This document shows positions 20,499-26,383 of a stretch of DNA of 26,383 nt, in pieces (the stretch's first letter is position 1; the number at the start of each line of letters is the position of its first letter). Position numbers and translations under genes: made by a program. A model generated the notes under the pieces. That model was not told the origin of the DNA. It did no database searches and worked only from the letters and a program-made list of their open reading frames with translations. Source of the stretch: a virus. The stretch lies in IMG/VR virus record IMGVR_UViG_3300013120_000241, positions 1 through 26,383 of that record; one strand, written 5' to 3'.

Positions 20499-21819
20499 CT
20501 TCAAAAGGAATATTTACAAGTGAACGACCTAGAATGTTATCTCTTTCGTATATCGGTAAATCTGCTAATTCGTCATCTAAAGCACCATCACCGGTCAACT
20601 TCTCTCTAATCTCATTAGTAGTATATTCAGTCTTAAATGGCTGTAAACTCTTGGCTTGTTCCATTCTGTATTGTTGGATTTCTGGAATCTCAGAGTAATT
20701 AAGCTTTAAATAAGCACCCTGCCTAACTAAATCTTGATACATCGCTACAAGCTTATTATTTAAGTGCTCTACAAGCTTTTCATAGAAAGGTATACATGAT
20801 GTTAAGTAAAGATCTTGACGGGCTGTACGCATGTTATTGTATGAGCTGTTTTCCTTTTGTCCTAACAATAAAGGATCAATATTCACAATATTACACACAC
20901 TCGTAAGAGTTAGCTTTTCACTGTCAAACAACTGCATATCTACAAGATTCATTCCTACAGCCTGCCATTTAAGAGGAATAGAAGTGAACATAACATCTCC
21001 AACGTTTTCAATACCTTGATATTGCCTATTGAAATCATCCTTTAAATTAGTCAGCATTTCTTTGGGTATTGCAGGTGCATCCTCTTTAACGGTTGCAGGA
21101 TCAGCAGTAAACATGCCGCGCAAACCGCCGCTTTCTAGTAACTTAATTGCTGCTGTTTGTGTTCCGTTATTCAATCTTAACTTACGTGACAAAGGTCGCA
21201 TTGGTGACATTCCCGTATATAAATCAGCGTCCTGTTCATAAGATAATGAAGGTGCTGTAACATGTATCATGTCCTCAACTGAGGCAGGGTAAGTAGTTGT
21301 ATTTAATTCAAGCTCATATCCCTTTAATTCAGGTGTATAGATTGCACCCGAATAGTTATCGGTAAGCACTGATACATATTGAGAAGGAAATACATACAAA
21401 TTAGTTGGCTCACTTGTATTATCAAACCTTTCAGTATACAAGTAGAAATTACCCGTCATGTAGAAATAACCGCAATATTGGTCAATAATATCTGACCATG
21501 TTTGACGTGAATTAGGCTTTTTAAGTAGATCTAATAAAGGATGTGATTCTATCTTATTGCCTTCTCTATCACAAAGTTCCAACTTAATACGGTTTAATGC
21601 ATCTGATTTCTTATTGATCGGTGCGTAAACAGTATCTAAATCATTATACCCATATCGAATAAACTGCCTTGAATCTGTTACATCTTGAATCTTAATGTAT
21701 GCACCATCTACCCAAGTGTAAACCTGTTTATTATTCAATACTAAACCTCCGTCTGATTTTTCAGGGAGTACTATTGACTTTTTTTTATGTCTTGTTATAT
21801 CAAAACCAAATATTTTCAT
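20491..21819 (-). CDS. portal protein
   Basis: A 442-aa HK97-family portal protein, the dodecameric DNA channel at one capsid vertex. Characteristic stretches are DQYCGYFYMTGNFYLYTERF, EDMIHVTAPSLSYEQDADLYTGMSP, RKLRLNNGTQTAAIKLLESGG and a stem/crown region (SVCNIVNIDPLLLGQKENSS, MRTARQDLYLTSCIPFYEKL). The length is normal for the family. The start overlaps the large terminase stop as TAATG. Confidence 0.9.
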   Translation of the reverse strand: MKIFGFDITRHKKKSIVLPEKSDGGLVLNNKQVYTWVDGAYIKIQDVTDSRQFIRYGYNDLDTVYAPINKKSDALNRIKLELCDREGNKIESHPLLDLLKKPNSRQTWSDIIDQYCGYFYMTGNFYLYTERFDNTSEPTNLYVFPSQYVSVLTDNYSGAIYTPELKGYELELNTTTYPASVEDMIHVTAPSLSYEQDADLYTGMSPMRPLSRKLRLNNGTQTAAIKLLESGGLRGMFTADPATVKEDAPAIPKEMLTNLKDDFNRQYQGIENVGDVMFTSIPLKWQAVGMNLVDMQLFDSEKLTLTSVCNIVNIDPLLLGQKENSSYNNMRTARQDLYLTSCIPFYEKLVEHLNNKLVAMYQDLVRQGAYLKLNYSEIPEIQQYRMEQAKSLQPFKTEYTTNEIREKLTGDGALDDELADLPIYERDNILGRSLVNIPFEDE

Positions 21820-23036
21820 TATGCGTATGAATATGTTTTTTTCTTATTTAATAAATCCGTGCAAATGTACCTCAATGCATCTAAAGCGTGATTGTAATCA
21901 TCAATAGGAGTACTTGATTTCTTGTCATGCCAAATGTAATTATTTAACTCTTTACCTATGTCAGTGCTTTCACTATCTACTATAAGCTTATAGTTTCTAA
22001 TTACATCAATACCACCCGTAATACTACCTGCACCCTTTTTACATGCCTTTATATTATGCCCTTTGTTTTTAAGCTCCTTTATTAGTCTTGGCTCTGCACT
22101 ATCAGCAACAATTAACTTATCCTTGCAGATGTTTAACTCAGTGCTTATTTGATCCGTTGTAAGAGAAAGTTTATAAGTATGCAACCTCACATAAATAACT
22201 TTCTTCTTCTTACTTATACTCACCTCAACAAGTGCAGTAGGATCAATGCTAAACCCAAAATCCAAACCAAAGCCATGAAGCGTACTTTCTTCAAATTTAC
22301 CATACTCCCAATTGTTATAAATAACGCCCTCAGCTCTTTCAATCCAACCACCTAATACTTTATGTTTGTACTTACTTGGATTAGTTCTTTTAATCTCTTC
22401 AATGTTTTGTATAAAGCTATTAGAAAGGTTTTTAAAGTTGTCTCTATAATCAGTATGTATGTATGCGACATTTCCAACAATACCATTAAAACCACCTGTT
22501 ATACCTTTGCTCTCAAAGAACCTGGTATATATCCAATGGTCTTTATTCGTTGGATTCAAGACCAATAATATAATATTAATCTTATCCTTGTCCCTGAATG
22601 ACAAATCCAATGTATCAAATTCCTCTTCATTATGACTTTCTTCTGCCTCTTCTAATACAAATATGTTTACACCTTTTAGTGATTTTAGTTTAGCTGTTTG
22701 GTTTCCTGAAGAAGTTTTAATGCCTCTAAACTTAATAACACTATTATTATGTGTAAACTCAATATCATTCTTAGTAATATTTGCAATACTTTCAGCTCCT
22801 AACTTTTCAATCTTATCTTTAAATTCTGGAATGATTGAATCATCTGCTGATTTCAATGTATATCTAGTGAATAAGATACCATGATTTTCACGCAAAAGTA
22901 GATCACATAAAAGAGTGTTAACACCAAATGATTTACCTGAACCCCTGCCACCTGTACATACTACATACCTAACGTTTTCATGTTTACCATGAAGAACCTC
23001 AGCAAGTGTTTGATATGGTGTAGGAATGCTAATCAT
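21819..23036 (-). CDS. terL: terminase large subunit
   Basis: A 405-aa packaging ATPase and nuclease. Walker A is GGRGSGKS (residues 29-36), Walker B and catalytic Glu are in NIFVLEEAEE (124-133), and the coupling motif region is LLVLNPTNKDHW. The RNase H-like nuclease has acidic residues in GLDFGFSIDPTALV (D259), VADSAEP (D312) and IDDYNHALDALRY (D380 or D386). The length is typical. It overlaps the small subunit by 8 nt and couples to the portal by TAATG. Confidence 0.93.
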   Translation of the reverse strand: MISIPTPYQTLAEVLHGKHENVRYVVCTGGRGSGKSFGVNTLLCDLLLRENHGILFTRYTLKSADDSIIPEFKDKIEKLGAESIANITKNDIEFTHNNSVIKFRGIKTSSGNQTAKLKSLKGVNIFVLEEAEESHNEEEFDTLDLSFRDKDKINIILLVLNPTNKDHWIYTRFFESKGITGGFNGIVGNVAYIHTDYRDNFKNLSNSFIQNIEEIKRTNPSKYKHKVLGGWIERAEGVIYNNWEYGKFEESTLHGFGLDFGFSIDPTALVEVSISKKKKVIYVRLHTYKLSLTTDQISTELNICKDKLIVADSAEPRLIKELKNKGHNIKACKKGAGSITGGIDVIRNYKLIVDSESTDIGKELNNYIWHDKKSSTPIDDYNHALDALRYICTDLLNKKKTYSYA

Positions 23037-23415
23037 CTATTTCTTTTGCATTATCATTAAACTGAATAGGAGTAATATTAATCTTTTCCCCCTTGCTTGT
23101 ATGGTCTACATACTGCCCGTTCAATGCTCTCAATTCGTCCTCATTACCTAACAGCTTATAAAGAGCTAATCTTTCAGCAGTAGCACCATTTTTAAACTCT
23201 TTCCTTAATTCTCTTTTAATCCTACTTGCATTTTGTCGTAAAACTTTTTTAAAGTATTTTGATTCTTTTGAATCTACTGGGAAATGTCTATAGAATGTTT
23301 CACTAGATATACCCAATTCATCCATGACCTCATACATGTTTACAACATCATTGTTTATAGGTAGATCTAAAAAGTGTTTTGCTTCCTCATATAGTTTTTC
23401 TTTATCATATGCCAT
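23029..23415 (-). CDS. terS: terminase small subunit
   Basis: A 128-aa protein. The N-terminal part (VVNMYEVMDELGISSETFYRHF, residues about 24-45) is a helix-turn-helix suited to binding packaging-site DNA. A basic central helix (NASRIKRELRKEFKNGATAERLALYKLLGN) provides the oligomerisation region and the C-terminus is polar. Identification rests on position directly before the large terminase, size and HTH. A terminator-like element ends about 20 nt before its start. Confidence 0.75.
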   Translation of the reverse strand: MAYDKEKLYEEAKHFLDLPINNDVVNMYEVMDELGISSETFYRHFPVDSKESKYFKKVLRQNASRIKRELRKEFKNGATAERLALYKLLGNEDELRALNGQYVDHTSKGEKINITPIQFNDNAKEIDD

Positions 23416-23436
23416 AAACTATAAATTTTTATTATG

Positions 23437-23477
23437 CAAGTTACAAAAAAAACACTCGCATTAAAAACACGGGTGTT
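23437..23477 (-). terminator. terminator-like element, copy 1 (shared loop and flank)
   Basis: On the minus strand AACACCCG (23477-23470), an 11-nt loop TGTTTTTAATG and CGAGTGTT (23458-23451) form a stem with one mismatch, followed by a T8 run and GTAACTTG (to 23437). The loop, its closing CG pairs and the T-run/GTAACTTG flank are the same in copy 2 at 25179-25223, while the stems differ. The TTTG at the end of the T run may also serve as a -33 box for the terminase operon. Confidence 0.7.
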
Positions 23478-23524
23478 TACTATTATGTCTCTTAAACTTA
23501 AAATTTTATCTAAGTTCGACAATA

Positions 23525-23550
23525 ACCACTCCTGTTAGGTCAGGAGTGGT
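23525..23550. terminator. 10-bp hairpin after the SPFH lipoprotein gene
   Basis: ACCACTCCTG (23525-23534) and CAGGAGTGGT (23541-23550) pair perfectly around a 6-nt loop, 8 nt past the lipoprotein stop. A T-rich tract follows on the plus side only, so on the minus strand it is a strong stem without a U run, perhaps stabilising the 3' end. Confidence 0.65.
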
Positions 23551-23558
23551 ATTTTGTT

Positions 23559-24431
23559 TTATTTAAGATTCATTATTAACCCTCCATTAGATCCGGAAAC
23601 TTGGGGGAGTTTACCGTCCCATTTTTCAAGCTTTTTATATTCAACTAATGTAGTAGTAAGAGATTTAGAAAGTTTTTTGTTTGCTTCTGCTTGTGCTTCT
23701 GCTTTTGTTGTTACAGTATAAGCGTAAGCGTCGGCCTCAATTCTGCTTTTTTGTGCTTGTGCTTCCGCTTCGACACTATCTTTCTTTTGTTGAGCGATTG
23801 ACATTTGTAATTCGTTTTCCCTTTGTTGTGCTTTTTGTGTTGCTTCAATCTTTGCGTTTAAAGCTTTAGTGATAGATTGAGGTACTGATATTTTACCAAT
23901 TAAATAAATATCAGTTACAGTTATAAATTTCTCATTTGCTTTATTTACAATTAACTCTTTTACTTCTTTAATAAATTGAGTCTTACCAGTTCCATAAATC
24001 TGTTGTACATCTCTAGTTGAGCCTGCTCTATTAAATGCATCTCTCGTTGCGTTTCTTAATACTTTGTTAGTTATTTCATCTACACCTTTTTTGTACATCT
24101 GAAAAACCTTAACTACATTTTCTTCTTTAATCACATATTCAATACCAATAGAAGCTCCTAATTCAAGGCCGTTCATTGATTGAAATGAGAAAGAATCGTC
24201 ACCTTCAGAGCCTTCTCTGTTATCTCTAGTCCATACTTTATTTTGTCTAAAAGTAGGGAAAATATAAAGATACTCATTAGCTCCTACCCAATACCTACCT
24301 GGGCCGACAACTTTCTCTTGTACTCCTTTGTCTGCGTAAAGATTAAACAGCACCCCTACTTCGCCATTTTCTACAGTTGAACAAGAAAATAAAGACAAGG
24401 AAATTAACGACATTAATAATAAATTTTTCAT
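23559..24431 (-). CDS. SPFH/band 7 (prohibitin-like) lipoprotein
   Basis: A 290-aa protein. Residues 1-17 are a lipoprotein signal with lipobox LFSC (Cys17). An SPFH/PHB domain follows (about 22-200): VENGEVGVLFNLYADKGVQ, VGPGRYWVGANEYLYIFPTF, LGASIGIEYVIKEENVVKVF and ITVTDIYLIGKISVP. Then comes a coiled coil (QKAQQRENELQMSIAQQKK, EAEAQAQKSRIEADAYAY) and the prohibitin-type end EKWDGKLPQVSGS. SPFH proteins form large rings or cages on membranes and can bind FtsH-type proteases. Here the lipid would anchor it outside the cytoplasm. Phage roles are not settled; superinfection exclusion or envelope protection is a guess. It is coupled to the two-TM gene by ATGA. Confidence 0.88.
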   Translation of the reverse strand: MKNLLLMSLISLSLFSCSTVENGEVGVLFNLYADKGVQEKVVGPGRYWVGANEYLYIFPTFRQNKVWTRDNREGSEGDDSFSFQSMNGLELGASIGIEYVIKEENVVKVFQMYKKGVDEITNKVLRNATRDAFNRAGSTRDVQQIYGTGKTQFIKEVKELIVNKANEKFITVTDIYLIGKISVPQSITKALNAKIEATQKAQQRENELQMSIAQQKKDSVEAEAQAQKSRIEADAYAYTVTTKAEAQAEANKKLSKSLTTTLVEYKKLEKWDGKLPQVSGSNGGLIMNLK

Positions 24432-24592
24432 TTTAACAGTTTTTTTATTGTATATAATATAATTGAAATTGAAACAAAAACACTTAAAAAGATAAGTGCA
24501 TAATCACCTGAGTTAAAAACAATTGGCATTGCTAAACCAAACACGAAAATATATAAAACTATAATAAGTGATAAGTATATAGATTTTTTCAT
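24428..24592 (-). CDS. two-TM membrane microprotein
   Basis: A 54-aa ORF with two hydrophobic segments: YLSLIIVLYIFVFGLAMPIVF (about residues 6-26, split here only by length) and YALIFLSVFVSISIILYTI (31-49), with a short NSGD turn between and Lys at both ends. Both termini are therefore predicted to be cytoplasmic. Its stop overlaps the SPFH lipoprotein start as ATGA, so the two are likely partners in the membrane. A 21-codon ORF ends 4 nt before its ATG. A small holin-like or exclusion protein is possible; no family is recognised. Confidence 0.65.
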   Translation of the reverse strand: MKKSIYLSLIIVLYIFVFGLAMPIVFNSGDYALIFLSVFVSISIILYTIKKLLK

Positions 24593-24596
24593 ATCC

Positions 24597-24662
24597 TTAT
24601 AAAATGGAGAAACCTTTACTCATATACAGGCTCTCACATCCATATACAAATAAAGGCTTCAT
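24597..24662 (-). CDS. 21-aa ORF, possible leader peptide
   Basis: The peptide starts MKPLFVYGCESL and ends YMSKGFSIL. Its stop lies 4 nt before the ATG of the two-TM gene, close enough for coupled translation. Codons 9-11 (Cys-Glu-Ser) are exactly one arm (TGTGAGAGC) of a 9-bp inverted repeat whose other arm lies just upstream of the ORF. It may be a leader peptide that controls RNA folding, or a true microprotein; chance occurrence is also possible. Confidence 0.4.
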   Translation of the reverse strand: MKPLFVYGCESLYMSKGFSIL

Positions 24663-24697
24663 ATTATTAATTAATCATGTGTGAGAGCGATTAATTA
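24630..24697 (-). promoter_or_regulatory. structured leader with two interlocking 9-bp inverted repeats
   Basis: GCTCTCACA (24630-24638) is complementary to TGTGAGAGC (24680-24688). TAATTAATC (24668-24676) is complementary to GATTAATTA (24689-24697). The second pair forms a hairpin whose loop contains one arm of the first, so the pairings are mutually exclusive or form a pseudoknot. There is also a direct repeat CATATACA at 24621 and 24641. The region precedes the two-TM/SPFH genes and looks like a regulatory switch; no known riboswitch class is recognised. Confidence 0.5.
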
Positions 24698-24715
24698 TAC
24701 TGCAATTTACAAAAC

Positions 24716-24910
24716 TCAATCATCTAAAAAAACTATTTGACTTTTTTCTCGCCCTGCCAATGTTACCCAAATGTCATCTACTTTTATACGTACCTTACCC
24801 ATAGTACCACATGATACTTGGCCACCTTTATACAACCCTTCTATATCTCCTACACGAATACGCTTATCCTTCAAGCTTTGCAGGAATTTAAATGTAAGTG
24901 GTTCAATCAT
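24716..24910 (-). CDS. hypothetical small protein, probably beta-rich
   Basis: A 64-aa protein: a short helix (FKFLQSLKDK) followed by alternating strands and turns (RIRVGDIEGLYKGG, GKVRIKVDDIWVTLAG, SQIVFLDD), suggesting a small SH3-like barrel. No family is recognised. It overlaps the preceding TM/coiled-coil gene by 8 nt and is the last gene before the structured leader. Confidence 0.6.
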   Translation of the reverse strand: MIEPLTFKFLQSLKDKRIRVGDIEGLYKGGQVSCGTMGKVRIKVDDIWVTLAGREKSQIVFLDD

Positions 24911-25160
24911 CTCTCATTTCTTTTAAAAGTTTCAATATCTCCTTTCGTTCCTCTTTTGCTTCGTCACTATCATCTTTCAATTGAGTAAGAAGAATTGTGT
25001 GTTTAGCATCTTCAATCTTATTCTTTTGAATATCCTCTTTATTCTTCTTTATTTCGGCTTTATTCTCCTTCGTGGTATCTTGTACGGAATTAACACTAAA
25101 ACCTCCTAAAAAGGCTATTAAACCCATCCCAGCACTTATACGAGTTGTTTTTATATCCAT
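24903..25160 (-). CDS. membrane-anchored coiled-coil small protein
   Basis: An 85-aa protein. Residues about 9-25 (SAGMGLIAFLGGFSVNSV) are a short hydrophobic helix that would act as anchor or uncleaved signal. The rest is a highly charged coiled coil (KENKAEIKKNKEDIQKNKIE, SDEAKEERKEILKLLKEM). The layout resembles small phage membrane proteins such as hemolysin XhlA-like or spanin-like proteins, but the gene is outside the main lysis cluster. Its ATG lies 18 nt past the shared flank of the terminator-like element at 25179-25223. Confidence 0.6.
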   Translation of the reverse strand: MDIKTTRISAGMGLIAFLGGFSVNSVQDTTKENKAEIKKNKEDIQKNKIEDAKHTILLTQLKDDSDEAKEERKEILKLLKEMRDD

Positions 25161-25178
25161 AATATTTAATCTTTTTCA

Positions 25179-25223
25179 CAAGTTACAAAAAAAAAGGGGA
25201 CGCATTAAAAACACGAACCCTTT
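25179..25223 (-). terminator. terminator-like element, copy 2 (shared loop and flank)
   Basis: On the minus strand AAAGGGTTCG (25223-25214), the loop TGTTTTTAATG and CGTCCCCTTT (25202-25193) form a stem with a 2-nt internal mismatch, followed by a T run of nine in total and GTAACTTG (to 25179). It lies after the LamG gene. Its loop and flank match copy 1 at 23437-23477 while the stem sequence differs, with pairing kept. Confidence 0.75.
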
Positions 25224-25242
25224 AGAACCGTTAAAATTATCT

Positions 25243-26383
25243 TTAAGGCACATCATTAACGATGTTCGCAACTGTCATGTTGAACATTGAGAAATTTGTT
25301 GAGCCTATTGAATCTAGTAATATTGGGTATGTGTCACCGTCACCCATACGCCACCAATTTACTGGTGATGTTGCAAGTGTTGATAAATCAAACGGTACAC
25401 CACCGTTGTAAATGTCTGATACGTTTGCACTTTGGTCTGAATCAAATACGGCTAACTCGTCAATTTTTGCACCGCTTCTCATGTAGTCGTTTGAAGGTGC
25501 CCTACGTCCGATGTAAAATACATCTGAATCAATAGCAGCAGACCAACCGTAATTATTATTACTATCCGCTGTGCCTACTTGAATGCCATTTAGGAATATT
25601 TTAAACCTTGAATAGTAATTGTTAATGTCACCACTACTTGAACCCGTTGTACCTCCGTCATACGTTACGAAAATGTGAGTCCAGGACGTGTTAGACAAAG
25701 TGCTATTATTAGTTTTAAACCTTAAATAGTTGTTTTTTGATCCATATTCTAAATACAACGCCTGTTCATTACCTTTGTAATATAGCCAAATATGACCACC
25801 GTTTGAGTAGTCCCAATCGCCAAAAAAGAACAATGTTTGTTTTTGGCCTCCTGTGTAAGTTCCTCCCTTTTGCCATAATGCAATTGACCACGCATCAGAA
25901 GAACCCGAACCGTTACCCGTTCTACCTAATACAGTACTTAAAGGCGTTGGTAGAGCGTTTAAATAATCGAATGTTTGAAATGATATAGACTTGGTATTAG
26001 CAAAAGGCGGATTAGCTACATTAATAGTTAATGTTTCTGCATCCTCACCGAAATAGTTTACAGCTTTCATTGTTGGCGTATATGTCCCTGCTGTTAAACT
26101 TCCTACTAACTTACGAACATTACCCTCTACTGTTACAAGGCCACTAGGTAGATTTTCCCACTCATACCCTACACCATAATTAGCAATTAATTCATAGTTT
26201 ATTGGCTCACCTTCAACTGCATTTATTGAAGTTGTAGAAATGATTTGAGGAACTTCGCCTGCACTTGAACCCGATGCCTGAAAAATAGTGTTAAGTGCGT
26301 TTACTGTGCTTGGACCGTCTAAGCCGTAATTGAAACCATTTTCATCAATTATCGCAGTATAGTAAATGTATGTTATAATTTCA
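25243..26383 (-). CDS. Ig-like plus LamG-domain tail/receptor-binding protein (partial, cut by right edge)
   Basis: The frame stays open from the window edge to its stop at 25243, at least 380 codons. The ATG at 26070 is internal, because coding continues upstream without a break. The visible start is strand-rich (ITYIYYTAIIDENGFNYGLDG). A putative Ig-like domain of He_PIG type follows (INAVEGEPINYELIANYGVGY, LPSGLVTVEGNVRKLVGSL, GTYTPTMKAVNYFGEDAETL). The last 220 residues form a LamG/concanavalin-like fold (SDAWSIALWQKGG, TSWTHIFVTYDGGTTG, FKIFLNGIQVGTADSN, DVFYIGRRAPSNDYM, KIDELAVFDSDQSA, VNWWRMGDGDTYPILLDSIG). Such modules bind sugars on the host surface. It is followed by a terminator-like element. 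Confidence 0.8.
   Translation of the reverse strand, partial: EIITYIYYTAIIDENGFNYGLDGPSTVNALNTIFQASGSSAGEVPQIISTTSINAVEGEPINYELIANYGVGYEWENLPSGLVTVEGNVRKLVGSLTAGTYTPTMKAVNYFGEDAETLTINVANPPFANTKSISFQTFDYLNALPTPLSTVLGRTGNGSGSSDAWSIALWQKGGTYTGGQKQTLFFFGDWDYSNGGHIWLYYKGNEQALYLEYGSKNNYLRFKTNNSTLSNTSWTHIFVTYDGGTTGSSSGDINNYYSRFKIFLNGIQVGTADSNNNYGWSAAIDSDVFYIGRRAPSNDYMRSGAKIDELAVFDSDQSANVSDIYNGGVPFDLSTLATSPVNWWRMGDGDTYPILLDSIGSTNFSMFNMTVANIVNDVP

Noticed and set aside
23445-25195. Direct repeats as phage attachment or terminal repeat sites
   Set aside because: The shared sequence at 23437 and 25179 is short and organised as stem-loops with T runs; no integrase or tRNA is nearby, so a terminator-like element explains it better.
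25737-25988. Plus-strand open frames in 25072-25988
   Set aside because: They are antisense to the LamG protein and TM/coiled-coil gene, with no supporting start context or family resemblance.

Overview
The window is about 26 kb of a low-GC, tailed, siphovirus-type bacteriophage (or prophage) genome from a member of the Bacteroidota, most likely a flavobacterium-like host. The phage call rests on a nearly complete HK97-type head and tail morphogenesis series. The host call rests on several matches to the Bacteroidota promoter (a -33 TTTG box, a spacer of 19 or 20 nt, and a -7 TAnnTTTG box), on the scarcity of Shine-Dalgarno sequences, on TAATG and ATGA stop/start couplings, and on proteins of Bacteroidota type. 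No integrase, tRNA, IS element or CRISPR array was seen.

Layout. Positions 1-2153 (minus) hold an early block: a ribbon-helix-helix protein, an unknown protein, an AntA/KilAC antirepressor and a DNA replication protein cut by the left edge, each joined to the next by a TAATG overlap. Positions 2154-2298 are a divergent control region with two facing promoters and a palindrome between them. Positions 2299-6876 (plus) are a train of small, mostly unrecognised early genes, including a Cro/CI-like HTH protein, a MazG-like pyrophosphohydrolase and several proteins under 55 aa; many are separated by hairpins. A terminator at 6895-6924 closes this operon against the leftward late genes.

Positions 6923-23415 (minus) are the late region. 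In transcription order it holds small terminase, large terminase, portal, MuF-type minor head protein, prohead protease, major capsid, head-tail connector proteins, tail terminator, major tail protein, two tail-assembly chaperones joined by a lambda-type GGGAAAG -1 frameshift site, tape measure, tail-tip protein, a second tail-tube-like protein, a large repeat-bearing adhesin, an unknown protein, a putative holin, a putative spanin pair, a small gene with a broken reading frame, and an M15 endolysin. The short tape measure (507 aa) suggests a tail of roughly 75 nm.

Positions 23437-26383 (minus) form a separate module upstream of the terminase: an Ig-like plus LamG receptor-binding-type protein open at the right edge, a TM plus coiled-coil protein, a 64-aa protein, a structured leader with a 21-codon ORF, a two-TM microprotein and an SPFH/prohibitin-like lipoprotein. 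Two related terminator-like elements (23437-23477 and 25179-25223) punctuate it. They share loop and flank sequence but have different, still complementary, stems.

The items most worth a second look are the frameshift site, the paired covarying elements, the structured leader with the membrane/SPFH module, the hidden spanin-like pair, and promoters placed so close to start codons that the mRNAs should be leaderless.
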